A stretch of 64,000 bases of DNA, taken from positions 1-64,000 of the forward strand of contig VEQT01000004.1 of assembly GCA_018883065.1 (NCBI GenBank). Reading direction: 5' to 3'. The stretch is from Flavobacterium sp. Lineage in GTDB: Bacteria > Bacteroidota > Bacteroidia > Flavobacteriales > Flavobacteriaceae. Below the pieces are notes generated by a model. It was not told the origin of the DNA, did no database searches, and saw only the letters and a program-made list of their open reading frames with translations. Positions 48,215 through 58,772 of the stretch are shown here, piece after piece; the stretch's first letter is position 1, and every line of letters begins with the position of its first letter. The translations under genes and the position numbers were made by a program.

Positions 48215-49190
48215 CCCCAAATCCCAATTTTTCACGTACGCGATTGAGCACACCATCGGCAATTTTACTGGCTTTGGCAGCACCTTGAAGCAAGGCAGCG
48301 TCTAATTCGGCTAAATTGTTCATGTAGTAGTTGTATTTTGTTCGCTCAGTTTCAAATCGAGTCAACAGTAACTCAAACAAGGCTTGTTTGGCATGGCCGT
48401 AGCCAAAATCGCGTGTGGTGTTTTGGTATTTTTTGCGCATGGCTTGCAACTGCTCATCAGTAGCCAGTAGTTTATACAAGGCAAATACATTACAAGTGTC
48501 TGGATTTTTGGGTTCTTCAAGTGGAGTGCTGTCTGTTTCGATGCCCATGATTTGCTTGCGCAGGGCTTTGTCATCTAAGAAAATAGTGATGGTATTGTTG
48601 GCCGATTTACTCATTTTACCGCCATTGGTTCCGGGCACATATTTGGTTTCATCTTGCACAGACGATTCGGGTAAAATAAAGGTGTCGCCCATTTGGTGGT
48701 TAAAGCGTGCGGCCACATCACGGGTAATTTCGATGTGTTGCAACTGGTCTTTTCCTACCGGAATAAACTCGGCATCATACAGCAAAATATCAGCAGCCAT
48801 AAGCATGGGGTAGCTAAACAGTCCTGCATTTACGTCTTCCAAACGATCCGATTTATCTTTAAAAGAGTGGGCCAACGTAAGGCGTTGAAACGGAAAAAAA
48901 CAGCTTAAGTACCAAGCCAATTCTGCCGTTTGGGGCACGTCTGATTGGCGGTAAAAAATCACCTTGTCAATATCCAAGCCGCAGGCCAACCAAGCCGCAG
49001 CCGTACTGTAGGTATTGGCGCGTAAAGCAGTTCCATCTTTGATTTGCGTCACCGAATGCAAGTCGGCAATAAACAAAAACGATTCATTTTCAGGTTTGTT
49101 TGACAGTTCAATGGCCGGAATAATGGCTCCCAATAAATTTCCTAAATGAGGAGTTCCTGTGCTTTGAATTCCGGTGAGTATTTTTGACAT
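48207..49190 (-). CDS. trpS: tryptophan--tRNA ligase
   Basis: TGIQSTGTPHLGNLLGAI, VGKDQLQHIEITRD, GGKMSKSANNTI (KMSKS). Confidence 0.98.
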   Translation of the reverse strand: MSKILTGIQSTGTPHLGNLLGAIIPAIELSNKPENESFLFIADLHSVTQIKDGTALRANTYSTAAAWLACGLDIDKVIFYRQSDVPQTAELAWYLSCFFPFQRLTLAHSFKDKSDRLEDVNAGLFSYPMLMAADILLYDAEFIPVGKDQLQHIEITRDVAARFNHQMGDTFILPESSVQDETKYVPGTNGGKMSKSANNTITIFLDDKALRKQIMGIETDSTPLEEPKNPDTCNVFALYKLLATDEQLQAMRKKYQNTTRDFGYGHAKQALFELLLTRFETERTKYNYYMNNLAELDAALLQGAAKASKIADGVLNRVREKLGFGAK

Positions 49191-49258
49191 GGCGTGCGGG
49201 TTTGTGCAAATGTAAATCTTTTGGCAAAAATAGGGATTGAATTGTTACTTTTGGCAAG

Positions 49259-50002
49259 ATGAAACCCATAAAAATGATATTTTGGCTGCTGTGGCGCATT
49301 TGGTTTTACCTGATGCTGGCTTTGCCAATTCTAGTCATGTTTCCGTTTTTGGTGCTCTCCATTTTAAAAGAAAAATGGTACCCCTATTTTTTTGTCATGG
49401 CACGCATTTGGGCCAAGTCAATTTTGTTCACTACCGGATTTTATTACAAACTTACCCAAGATCAACAGCTAGATGAACAATGCAGTTATATGTTTGTAGC
49501 CAATCACACTTCGATGACTGACATCATGTTGATGTTAGCGGTAATTCCAAAGCCGTTTGTTTTTGTAGGTAAGAAAGAATTGGCAAACATTCCGCTATTT
49601 GGTTTTTTTTATAAACGCAGTTGTATTTTGGTGGATCGCGGCAATGCCAAAAGTCGTCAAGCCGTATTTAATCACGCACAAAAACGGATAAACCAAGGCT
49701 TGAGCATTTGTATCTTTCCCGAAGGCGGCGTGCCTTATGATGAATCGATTGTGTTGGATGATTTTAAAGACGGGGCATTTCGCTTGGCCATTGAACACAA
49801 TCTCCCCATTGTTCCGCTTACGTTTCCCGACAACAAAGAACGATTTTCTTATACTTTTTTTAGTGGAAGCCCGGGCATTATGCGGGCTCACATACATCAT
49901 TTTGTACCAACTAATGGAAAGACAATTGAGAATAAATCCGAAATTAAAGCACTGAAAGAAGAGGTTCGTTCAATTATATTGAAGAAATTAGAAAACTATT
50001 AG
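49259..50002 (+). CDS. 1-acyl-sn-glycerol-3-phosphate acyltransferase (PlsC family)
   Basis: VANHTSMTDIML (HX4D), FPEGGVPYDESI motifs. Confidence 0.93.
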   Translation: MKPIKMIFWLLWRIWFYLMLALPILVMFPFLVLSILKEKWYPYFFVMARIWAKSILFTTGFYYKLTQDQQLDEQCSYMFVANHTSMTDIMLMLAVIPKPFVFVGKKELANIPLFGFFYKRSCILVDRGNAKSRQAVFNHAQKRINQGLSICIFPEGGVPYDESIVLDDFKDGAFRLAIEHNLPIVPLTFPDNKERFSYTFFSGSPGIMRAHIHHFVPTNGKTIENKSEIKALKEEVRSIILKKLENY

Positions 50003-50011
50003 TCAAAAAAA

Positions 50012-50030
50012 ATCCCGGCAGTACCGGGAT
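50012..50030. terminator. bidirectional hairpin between plsC-like gene and recA
   Basis: ATCCCGG-cagta-CCGGGAT flanked by A run. Confidence 0.8.
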
Positions 50031-50036
50031 GTATAG

Positions 50037-51038
50037 TTAGACGTTTTCTTTGATTCGCGCCTTGATTTTTTCTTCTAGCTCATCGGCCAATTCGGGGTTG
50101 TCTTTGATGAGTACTTTTACCGCATCGCGTCCTTGTCCCAATTTGGTTTCGCCATAACTAAACCACGACCCCGATTTCTTGATGATTTCAAATTCTACAG
50201 CCAAATCCAATATTTCGCCGGTTTTAGAAACACCTTCGCCATACATGATGTCAAATTCAGCGGTTTTGAATGGTGGTGCTACTTTGTTTTTTACCACTTT
50301 TATTTTGGTGCGGTTTCCAATTACATTTTCGCCGTCTTTAATTTGAGAAGAACGACGAATATCCAATCGCACCGAAGCATAAAATTTCAAGGCATTTCCA
50401 CCCGTTGTGGTTTCTGGATTTCCAAACATCACCCCAATTTTTTCACGCAATTGGTTGATGAAAAATACAGTACAATGTGTTTTGCTAATGGTTCCGGTTA
50501 ATTTACGCAAGGCTTGTGACATTAAACGGGCGTGTAAACCCATTTTGGAGTCACCCATTTCGCCTTCGATTTCACTTTTTGGCGTCAAGGCTGCTACCGA
50601 GTCAATTACTACAATATCGATGGCTCCCGAACGAATTAAATTCTCAGCAATTTCCAAAGCTTGTTCGCCATTATCAGGCTGAGAGATGATTAAGTTTTCT
50701 ACGTCAACGCCCAATTTCTCGGCATAGTTTCTATCAAACGCATGTTCAGCATCGATAAAAGCGGCAATACCGCCCGCTTTTTGTGCTTCGGCAATGGCGT
50801 GCAAGGTCAAGGTGGTTTTACCAGACGATTCTGGCCCATATATTTCGATGATTCGTCCTTTTGGATAGCCATTAACGCCAAGTGCTAAGTCAAGCCCCAA
50901 AGACCCCGACGAGATGGTTTCTACTTCTTCAATGGCTTTGTCGCCCATTTTCATTACGGTTCCTTTGCCGTAGGTTTTGTCTAATTTATCGAGCGTTAGT
51001 TGCAACGCTTTTAATTTGGCTTCTTTTTCTGAACTCAT
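50037..51038 (-). CDS. recA: recombinase RecA
   Basis: [42 protein letters not shown]; start trimmed to ATG 51038. Confidence 0.99.
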   Translation of the reverse strand: MSSEKEAKLKALQLTLDKLDKTYGKGTVMKMGDKAIEEVETISSGSLGLDLALGVNGYPKGRIIEIYGPESSGKTTLTLHAIAEAQKAGGIAAFIDAEHAFDRNYAEKLGVDVENLIISQPDNGEQALEIAENLIRSGAIDIVVIDSVAALTPKSEIEGEMGDSKMGLHARLMSQALRKLTGTISKTHCTVFFINQLREKIGVMFGNPETTTGGNALKFYASVRLDIRRSSQIKDGENVIGNRTKIKVVKNKVAPPFKTAEFDIMYGEGVSKTGEILDLAVEFEIIKKSGSWFSYGETKLGQGRDAVKVLIKDNPELADELEEKIKARIKENV

Positions 51039-51160
51039 CTTTTCCTTCGTTTTTGGGTCTTTAATTTTTGTAAAAATAGGTTTTTTTCTCAAGTTTTTAT
51101 CGTTAAAAAAGGTCGTTTTTATGTTTTTATCAACAGCTTTTTGGGCCGATTTTAGTGGGT

Positions 51161-51979
51161 TTATTTGTGCGGAATTTCACCCGATTTAGCTATATTTTTC
51201 CATTTATTGCACAAGGATACTTCCCCAATTTTCAGGAATATTAGGTGCAATTCACCAGCTATTTTTTGAATCTCGTTTTGGTTTGGACAACATTGAATTG
51301 CATCAGTATACCAGTCATCAGCTTGATGCGATTTCTTGATTTGTAAACAAGCATAACCCAATTCTTGAAAGGCCTTTTGGGAAGGCTGTTCCCGAACAAG
51401 CCGTTCCAACACCCGAATTGCTTTTGGATAGCGTGCCATTGCATTGTAAGCATAACCCAATTCAAAAAGCAACTCAGCCTGCTTAGGATTTTTATGGAGT
51501 GCTTTTTTGAGCAGAGGAACCGCTAAGCTACTTTGTTCAATTTGGTTTAAATAATGCCCTAATTGTGCAGAATAAAGCGCCGTTTTTGGGAATTGCATTG
51601 CCTCTAAAGCAGCTGGTTTTTTGGGTAAATTCCACTCCCGTTGAATTGATTTTGGAATACGCGCTACTTTCAAATTTGGATCACGCATCGTTTTTTGAAG
51701 CACATACGATTTGTGATCCCTGTTGAGTTTCCAAGTTCCGTCAAAAGTTAAGGTGTTTTCCAAACAAAACACAATACCTTTTGTAGGATCAAAGTACAGG
51801 TATCCATATAAGTAGTGCTGTTCGGATCCATTTTTAGGTAAAACAACCCAATGATTTACGGCGTGTACAAAATTGGTTTGGAAGGTAAGATTGGGTTGTT
51901 TTTGAACTCCTGTGAGCGCTAAACAAGGCCAAAGAAAAACAAGGGCGTTTGTTTTAGGCTGTACAAATGATTGTATCAT
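51161..51979 (-). CDS. TPR-containing protein
   Basis: [47 protein letters not shown] repeats. Confidence 0.75.
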   Translation of the reverse strand: MIQSFVQPKTNALVFLWPCLALTGVQKQPNLTFQTNFVHAVNHWVVLPKNGSEQHYLYGYLYFDPTKGIVFCLENTLTFDGTWKLNRDHKSYVLQKTMRDPNLKVARIPKSIQREWNLPKKPAALEAMQFPKTALYSAQLGHYLNQIEQSSLAVPLLKKALHKNPKQAELLFELGYAYNAMARYPKAIRVLERLVREQPSQKAFQELGYACLQIKKSHQADDWYTDAIQCCPNQNEIQKIAGELHLIFLKIGEVSLCNKWKNIAKSGEIPHK

Positions 51980-52075
51980 AATTAAATTGAATGGCTTAGA
52001 TAAGTCAAAAGTAAAATGGTTTGTGCGTTGCCAACTGCAGAATTTATGTACAAAATGTTAAAACAAATCAAAAAA

Positions 52076-52100
52076 AAAGACGGCCAATTAAGCCGTCTTT
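52076..52100 (-). terminator. intrinsic terminator downstream of DUF5689 gene
   Basis: AAAGACGGC-caattaa-GCCGTCTTT adjacent to A run (T run on minus strand). Confidence 0.8.
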
Positions 52101-52142
52101 ATAAGCAGTATTGTTTGCTTTGCTATTTTTTTAACGAATCAA

Positions 52143-53522
52143 CTAGTTTATCACAATGTCGTCAATTTGCATGGTAGTGGTTACTCCCGATCCATTTCCG
52201 GTATATTCAAACACAAAGAATCCATTTCCTGTTACACCAGCAGGAATTGAATAGTTATTGCTGTTGGTGAAATTGGTTGGATAACCTGTAGATGAGCCCG
52301 GAGAAAGTACAAAGCTTGCTGTGATATCAGTATAGGTAGCATTTGTTGTATTTGTGCCCGGCACATAGTCGGTTGTGTAATACACTTTCAAGCAGTTTCC
52401 GTTGCTAAACCCGGCCTTTGATTTGAATGAGAACGTACTCGCTCCCGTAAAGTTTACAGGGACCATGAAAAGAGTTCTGTTGGCTTCAGGCGTTCCGCCA
52501 TAAGACGTCATTTGAATGTATTTGTTTCCGCCAAACGTTTTAACCTGCCAATAACGACTTCCCTCAGCGGCATCATTGATGTATTCTGGAAACACTTGTT
52601 GGTTGGTTGTATTGTAGTTTGTAAACGGCTCATTTAATGACGAACCAAAGCTTAAATTTGTTCCTCCAATAGGGGGAAAAAAGTCAATACTAAGACGCTC
52701 TTCTGTGAGGTTGATGTCACTTTCCGTGCGAACCATGAATTGATAATCAGAATTGTATTTGGTTAGCACTCCTCGTATTTTTCCGTTTTTAGACGGAACA
52801 GCTTTTGAAGAAAACGTAGCATACGAGCTGATTCGAACGATAATGGTATTGCCAAATTCATTGGTAATTAAATGGTTTGTGGCACCGCCTAAGTCATTTA
52901 ATGTTGCATCGTAATACGTTTTTCCAATGGATGCATCGGTAAATTGAACGTTGTCAAACTCAATAAGTTTATTCAAATAGGTATCAGAAAGCGCTTGGTT
53001 AATTGAAATGCGGTTTACCAAATCCTCTTCGTCAATTTTTGAACACGAACGCGTAATAATAGATTGGTATTCAACGGGCGAAATTCTTCCAACTTCATCG
53101 TCTGAAGGATCTGCTGGCGTTCCTCCATTGTATAAATTTCCAATTATTGGCGCATCAAATTCTTTTACGATATACCGATTTTTCATGTCTACAAATACTT
53201 TTCTTCCGGGCTCGTATTTTGTATACAAGTTGTAATCGTCAATTGGAATACTAAATCCTTGTTGGCCATCTAATGAAACCAAAGACAATGATTTATAGAA
53301 ATTTCCTCCTTGATCGCTAGAGGTAACATAAGCTTCAATAAAATCTGCTCCAGTGTATTTCACATAAGATGGAGTTGCCGAACCAACTACTTCTTGTACG
53401 GTTTTGGTTGCCGTTAGGGTAGAACAGTCGCCGTTAAAATCTGGATTTTTAAACGTGTCGTTTACACAGCTCAACACCGAAATAGAGGCAATTACCAGGG
53501 TTAAAATTCTTAAATGTTTCAT
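52143..53522 (-). CDS. DUF5689 / choice-of-anchor J domain lipoprotein
   Basis: ISVLSCVNDTF lipobox; ADFIEAYVTSSDQGGNFYKSLSLVS (OB-like DUF5689); YINDAAEGSRYWQVKTFGGNKYIQMTSYGG. Confidence 0.85.
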   Translation of the reverse strand: MKHLRILTLVIASISVLSCVNDTFKNPDFNGDCSTLTATKTVQEVVGSATPSYVKYTGADFIEAYVTSSDQGGNFYKSLSLVSLDGQQGFSIPIDDYNLYTKYEPGRKVFVDMKNRYIVKEFDAPIIGNLYNGGTPADPSDDEVGRISPVEYQSIITRSCSKIDEEDLVNRISINQALSDTYLNKLIEFDNVQFTDASIGKTYYDATLNDLGGATNHLITNEFGNTIIVRISSYATFSSKAVPSKNGKIRGVLTKYNSDYQFMVRTESDINLTEERLSIDFFPPIGGTNLSFGSSLNEPFTNYNTTNQQVFPEYINDAAEGSRYWQVKTFGGNKYIQMTSYGGTPEANRTLFMVPVNFTGASTFSFKSKAGFSNGNCLKVYYTTDYVPGTNTTNATYTDITASFVLSPGSSTGYPTNFTNSNNYSIPAGVTGNGFFVFEYTGNGSGVTTTMQIDDIVIN

Positions 53523-53528
53523 GATTTC

Positions 53529-54131
53529 TTAATTGTTAGAATAAACTTTGATTTTGTCTACTTGAAAAAGTCCGTCCAAGGTGCTTCCATTTCCAGTTAC
53601 TTTGAAGGCAAAGTGTACGGATCCAGAATAACTGGATAAATCAATTTCACCTGATGGAATGTAGGTGTAATTATTGGTAGTGTTATTGGCAACCACCGCA
53701 TCCAATTCAGTCCATGTAGCAGCCAAAACATCCGTTCCGTTGAAGTTGGTAGAAATGTATACTTGTAATTTATTATCTGGATTGTCCACAAAGTTAGATG
53801 CCGATTCAAAGGCAAAAACTTTTCCAACGCCACTTCCTAACTCAATTTCAGGTGTAATTGCCCAACCAATGTTAGAGGGTTGGTTACTACCATAAGGACT
53901 AAATTGAATGTATCCGTCATTGTTGTAATCGCGTTCAATCCACAATTTTGAACCAGTTTCGGCAAAATTAGTCCACCCTTCAAAATCAAACGTGGCGTTG
54001 TAATTGATTTCTGGCTCTGGGAAATCTTCAGAAAAAATCAAGGGTTTAAAGGGCGCGATTTCTGTTTCATTTGAGCAACTTACCGCAACTAGGCTGGCAA
54101 ATAACAAAACAAGTTTAATGCTGTTTTTCAT
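53529..54131 (-). CDS. choice-of-anchor J-like domain lipoprotein
   Basis: LVAVSCSNETEI lipobox; DFEGWTNFAETGSKLWIERDYNNDGYIQFSPYGSNQPSNIGWAITP. Confidence 0.82.
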   Translation of the reverse strand: MKNSIKLVLLFASLVAVSCSNETEIAPFKPLIFSEDFPEPEINYNATFDFEGWTNFAETGSKLWIERDYNNDGYIQFSPYGSNQPSNIGWAITPEIELGSGVGKVFAFESASNFVDNPDNKLQVYISTNFNGTDVLAATWTELDAVVANNTTNNYTYIPSGEIDLSSYSGSVHFAFKVTGNGSTLDGLFQVDKIKVYSNN

Positions 54132-54141
54132 ACTATTCGGA

Positions 54142-56961
54142 TTAGAAATTGATATAAAGATTTAAGAAATAAGTTCTTCCGTAGCCATAAAAGTACTTTG
54201 GCCCAAAAGAAGGCGTTCCATTGGCGTTGTCAGCTTGGAAGTCTGGAAAAGTTGCTTTTCTAGATTGTTCAAATCCGCCTGTTTTGTATCTGAAGTCAAA
54301 CACATTATTCAAGGAAGCAAAAAATCCAAATGTTTGATCTCCCACTTTCCATGATTTTCCACCAACCAAATTCACTAAGGTCGTTGGGTCAAATTTTTCT
54401 TGTTTCAAAAGTCGACGAACAGATTCCTCAGTAGCACCTTCAAAACCTAGGCCATTGGCATCGGTAACAAAATTATCTGTTCGCAGAATATTAGAAATGC
54501 TCAAATAATTGTCATCCAAATAATTCACATTGGCACCAATCCACCAGAACTTTGGATCGCGGTACTCTAATCCCACCGAGTATGCTTGCTGTGGCATGCC
54601 GGGCAATCTGTAATTTTTGAGGTAGGCTTTTCCAAAATCAAAAACAGGATTTGGGTTTGCGCTAGTGGCCAATGCATCGTCATTTACTTTAAGATTTGGA
54701 TTATTATCATAGGTGTATTGACCATACGAGGCAGATCCAGTTGCTTTTACTGTAGAGGTAATTTGGTATTCAAACCCAAGTTCAGCCCCAATGTGTTTTT
54801 TGTTAATGCCTGTAACAATCTCGCTAATGAACGAATCGGTGTCGGTATCGCCATCTTCGCCAGCATCAAAAATTCCTTCACCATAGAAGAACGAGATTTG
54901 TGTAGCATTTGAAATTCTATTGAAGAAACCGGTTACACGGGCTTTAAATTTTGGCGCTTTGATGATGTAGCTCAAATCGCCCCCCATGATTGATTCGCTG
55001 TTTAAATTTGGCGTGATGTTGTTGTTGAGGCGCGCGTTAGAAAAGGTGTTTCGTAAATTAGGCGCTTTGGTCATGAACACGGTGTTGAAATCAAAAAATT
55101 GTTTTCCGCTCAGTTTGTAAGTTAAGCCGCCTTTAAATCCAAAATTTTCAAAGGAAGTTGTGGCACTTTTCCCAAAAGAGGTGTTGGCGTAAATCCCGTT
55201 TTTGTAATTCCCTTCACGTTGGTATTCGGTACGTGAAAAAGTTTGACCCAAGTAGAAGTCAATTTTTTTGTAGGTAAATTTAAATTGTGTGAAGCCATCA
55301 AAAGTGAGCGCGTGTAAGGTGTAATTGTACCCATATGCATCTCCTTCTCTTACTTGTCTGTCCGGATTATTTAAATCAGATTGTCCTGCATTTCCAATAA
55401 AGAATGGATCAATGTCATTAAAGTAGCTTCCGCCCAAAAGATCAATTAATTTTTGGAAGTTGGTCGATTTTAATTTTCTAAAACTTACACCAGCATTGAG
55501 TACGATGTTGTTGGCAATCGAGGAATTTAAATATGAACTTCCGCTCCATTGGTTGTCCTGTACGCGATCTTCATACAACACATACGCACTTCGTTGTCCG
55601 CCGTTGATTATTTGATTGGTGTAGTATAGGTTGCGCCAATTCAATTGACCATCGCCAATAAAATTAGTAGCTGCAGCAGTAGCAGTAGGATTGGTATAGC
55701 CTATAATGGTTACGTTATCAGGCCCATAAGTAGGTACTGAATACGAAGGGTCATTGAGGTAATAACTGGGTAAATTTTTGTAGTAGGTTGGGTCGGGGTT
55801 GTTGGCCAACTGAAAGTCCAAGCGGCTATTTCCAATAAATCCAGTTTGGAATGAAAGGTTGGTGTGTAAGTTTGTTTTGTTGGAAATTTTCCAAAAATGA
55901 CTCAACATGTTTATAGGCTCTTCTATTTCTTTGTAGCGAGAGTTTCTTTTTTCACCCTCTTGCCATCCCCAAAACGAGTTATATTCAATGCCTTTCAATC
56001 GAGTTACCTCGGCTGTATTGGGAGAACTTTTGCCTCTTTTGTTTTGGGCATAAATAGAGGTGAAGTTAATAGAATGACGTTCGTTGATTTTTTTCTCTAC
56101 GCTTGCAAAGATAGAATTAGCTGCATAATTGGTGCCCTCGAAGTAACCTTCTTCGGCCCATCTTCTGGAGGCTGACACCACAAACGCCCAACCTTTTTTA
56201 TTCATACCTGATGCATGTGTAGCCATCGATCTCCAGCTGTAGTTGGTGTTTGTTCCAGAGAATGAAATTCTAGATCCTTTTCTGTAACTAGATGCGCGGG
56301 TATTAATTTCTTGGGTTCCTAAAATTCCACCAAACGTATAATCAGATGGAGCTGAACCCATAGTGAATTCCTGGTTTCGGGTAGCATCATTTAATCCACC
56401 CCAATTGCTCCATTGCGGTCTTCCGTCATATATTTTATTCATGGACACCCCATTTATCATGGTGGTACTGTATTCATTGTCTAAACCACGGATTCGGAAT
56501 CGTGCCTGACCCCAGTTAAATGCTGCAGCTTGCTGAAAGACGTCGCGTGAAGCTTGTAATAATCCAGATGTGCTTTCAGATCCGCTGTTGTCGTCACCCA
56601 AATCGCTTTCGGTTATGGTAACCAATGCCAATTGTTGTTCTACTGTTTGGTCTTCTTGAAAAGACACAACACCTAGATCAGTCATTTTTCCAGCAATCAC
56701 TTCAACTTGAATAAGCTGATCGCGGTAACCGCTGCTTTTCACTTGAATAAATTGATTTCCAGTAGGTGTGTTTTCAAGCGCAAAGCGCCCATCAGCATCA
56801 CTTAGCTGAAATAGCGAAGTGTTTTGCAATGACACTGCTACATTAACCAATGGTTTTTGTGTTTTTGAATCCACAATCTTACCTGAAACACCCGTAGCAG
56901 ACTGTGCAAACACAAACAGCACCTGCAGAATGAAAAAGGCATTAATACTTAGTTTTTTCAT
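54142..56961 (-). CDS. TonB-dependent receptor with carboxypeptidase-like regulatory N-terminal domain
   Basis: VSGKIVDSKTQKPLVNVAVSLQNTS; RFRIRGLDNEYSTTMINGVSMNKIYDGRPQWSNWGGLND plug; terminal YFLNLYINF. Confidence 0.95.
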   Translation of the reverse strand: MKKLSINAFFILQVLFVFAQSATGVSGKIVDSKTQKPLVNVAVSLQNTSLFQLSDADGRFALENTPTGNQFIQVKSSGYRDQLIQVEVIAGKMTDLGVVSFQEDQTVEQQLALVTITESDLGDDNSGSESTSGLLQASRDVFQQAAAFNWGQARFRIRGLDNEYSTTMINGVSMNKIYDGRPQWSNWGGLNDATRNQEFTMGSAPSDYTFGGILGTQEINTRASSYRKGSRISFSGTNTNYSWRSMATHASGMNKKGWAFVVSASRRWAEEGYFEGTNYAANSIFASVEKKINERHSINFTSIYAQNKRGKSSPNTAEVTRLKGIEYNSFWGWQEGEKRNSRYKEIEEPINMLSHFWKISNKTNLHTNLSFQTGFIGNSRLDFQLANNPDPTYYKNLPSYYLNDPSYSVPTYGPDNVTIIGYTNPTATAAATNFIGDGQLNWRNLYYTNQIINGGQRSAYVLYEDRVQDNQWSGSSYLNSSIANNIVLNAGVSFRKLKSTNFQKLIDLLGGSYFNDIDPFFIGNAGQSDLNNPDRQVREGDAYGYNYTLHALTFDGFTQFKFTYKKIDFYLGQTFSRTEYQREGNYKNGIYANTSFGKSATTSFENFGFKGGLTYKLSGKQFFDFNTVFMTKAPNLRNTFSNARLNNNITPNLNSESIMGGDLSYIIKAPKFKARVTGFFNRISNATQISFFYGEGIFDAGEDGDTDTDSFISEIVTGINKKHIGAELGFEYQITSTVKATGSASYGQYTYDNNPNLKVNDDALATSANPNPVFDFGKAYLKNYRLPGMPQQAYSVGLEYRDPKFWWIGANVNYLDDNYLSISNILRTDNFVTDANGLGFEGATEESVRRLLKQEKFDPTTLVNLVGGKSWKVGDQTFGFFASLNNVFDFRYKTGGFEQSRKATFPDFQADNANGTPSFGPKYFYGYGRTYFLNLYINF

Positions 56962-56986
56962 AAAAAAAGTTTACATTTTTGTTTTA

Positions 56987-57022
56987 TTTGCTACTGTATG
57001 GTACATACTTAGCGGTAGCAAA
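56987..57022. repeat. nested palindrome in divergent intergenic region
   Basis: TTTGCTAC (56987-56994) ... GTATG-gta-CATAC (56996-57008) ... GTAGCAAA (57015-57022). Confidence 0.8.
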
Positions 57023-57101
57023 TGTATCCATTAAATTATAATTACATACTTTTGTGTGCTTAATTTGACTCCAAGGACTTAAAATATTAACCCTTTCCGT
57101 T

Positions 57102-58211
57102 ATGAAAAATTTGAAATCGGCTGTATTAATTTTACTATTTATGGGCAGTTCAATTGTCCATGCACAAGCCAAAAAGTTTTTGGTGCACACGGTAGCATTC
57201 TATAATTTTGAAAACCTATTTGACACCATTAACAATCCAAACAATGATGAAGAATGGTTGCCCGAAGGAGCTCAAAATTGGACTTCAAAAAAATACAAAC
57301 AAAAACTACAGAATTTAGCCACGGTTTTATCACAAATTGGCACCGGGGAACAGCAAAAAGAATCACCGGTATTAATTGGTGGATCAGAAATTGAAAACAG
57401 AAACGTGCTTGAAGACCTCATTAAAGAGCCTTTGCTCGAAAACAGCTATGGAATTGTGCATTTTGACTCGCCAGATAAACGCGGAATAGATGTTGCCTTG
57501 CTCTACAAAAAAGAACATTTTACACCTACGAGTACGCAAAAAATTCCTCTATTAATTTACAGCAAAAAGCAAAAAGACAACGCCAAGGAAAGCAAAGAGA
57601 GTGAAGATGACAAGTCAGAAAATGATAAAATAGAATATGACACTAGCAGCCGTGTGTATACGCGTGACATTCTTTTGGTAACGGGATTTCTTGATGGTGA
57701 TCAAGTACATGTGTTGGTCAACCACTGGCCGTCGAGGTCAGGCGGAGAGAAAAAGAGCAGTCCGTTTAGAGAAGCTGCCGGCAAGCTCAACCGCAAAATC
57801 ATGGACTCCTTATTTGCAATCAATCCGAGTGCCAAAATCATTTCGATGGGCGATTTAAATGATGGAACCTACAATAAAAGTGTGAAAGAAGGCATTGGCG
57901 CCAAACGCAAAAAAGAAGAGGTACAGCAATTTGGCATATACAATCCTTTTGAAGAAATGTATCACAATGGGCATGCTTCACTGTTTTACAGAGATGCCGG
58001 GGATATTTTTGATCAAATTATGGTATCAGAATCGTTAATTCGAAAAGACTATACCTCATTCAGATACTGGAAAGCTGGCATATACAACAAACCCTTTATG
58101 ATCCAAACCACCGGGCAATACAAAGGCTATCCGTTGCGTCACCAAGCCAATGAAATTGGGTATAGCGACCACTTTCCGGTATACATTTATCTCATCAAGC
58201 AAATGAATTAA
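57102..58211 (+). CDS. exported endonuclease/exonuclease/phosphatase family protein
   Basis: Signal peptide; VAFYNFENLFDTINNP, LIGGSEIENRNVL, VNHWPSRSGGEKKS, ISMGDLND, YSDHFPVYIYL. Confidence 0.93.
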   Translation: MKNLKSAVLILLFMGSSIVHAQAKKFLVHTVAFYNFENLFDTINNPNNDEEWLPEGAQNWTSKKYKQKLQNLATVLSQIGTGEQQKESPVLIGGSEIENRNVLEDLIKEPLLENSYGIVHFDSPDKRGIDVALLYKKEHFTPTSTQKIPLLIYSKKQKDNAKESKESEDDKSENDKIEYDTSSRVYTRDILLVTGFLDGDQVHVLVNHWPSRSGGEKKSSPFREAAGKLNRKIMDSLFAINPSAKIISMGDLNDGTYNKSVKEGIGAKRKKEEVQQFGIYNPFEEMYHNGHASLFYRDAGDIFDQIMVSESLIRKDYTSFRYWKAGIYNKPFMIQTTGQYKGYPLRHQANEIGYSDHFPVYIYLIKQMN

Positions 58212-58214
58212 ATC

Positions 58215-58748
58215 ATGGCTATTTTCCAACCATTCAATTTAAATCAATGGATTAAAGACAACCGTCATTTGCTCAAACCACCCGTGGGCAACAAAAATGT
58301 TTATGTTGATTCGGGCGATTTTATAGTAATGATTGTGGCCGGGCCCAATGCCCGAAAAGATTACCACTACAATGAAACCGAAGAGTTGTTTTACCAATTA
58401 GAAGGAAACATTACCGTAGTGATTCAAGAAGATGGCCAACGCAAGGAAATGCAATTGCAGGCTGGCGATATGTATTTACATCCGGCTAAAGTTCCGCATT
58501 CCCCGGTTAGGTCTGAAAACTCAATTGGCTTGGTCATAGAACGCAAACGAGCTGGCAAAGGCTTCACCGATGGTTTAGTATGGCATTGCGACAATTGCAA
58601 CCATAAATTGTACGAAGTGTACTTTGAATTGCAAAACATAGAAACAGACTTTTTACCTCATTTCACTCATTTTTACAACGACCAAGAGTTAAGAACGTGC
58701 AGCGAATGTGGAACCGAAATGCCTTCAGATCCGAGATACACCAAATAG
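58215..58748 (+). CDS. nbaC: 3-hydroxyanthranilate 3,4-dioxygenase
   Basis: DFIVMIVAGPNARKDYHYNETEELFYQLEG; C-terminal CDNCNHKLY...CSECGTEMP metal site. Confidence 0.95.
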   Translation: MAIFQPFNLNQWIKDNRHLLKPPVGNKNVYVDSGDFIVMIVAGPNARKDYHYNETEELFYQLEGNITVVIQEDGQRKEMQLQAGDMYLHPAKVPHSPVRSENSIGLVIERKRAGKGFTDGLVWHCDNCNHKLYEVYFELQNIETDFLPHFTHFYNDQELRTCSECGTEMPSDPRYTK

Positions 58749-58772
58749 AAAATTAATACGAAACAATACAAG

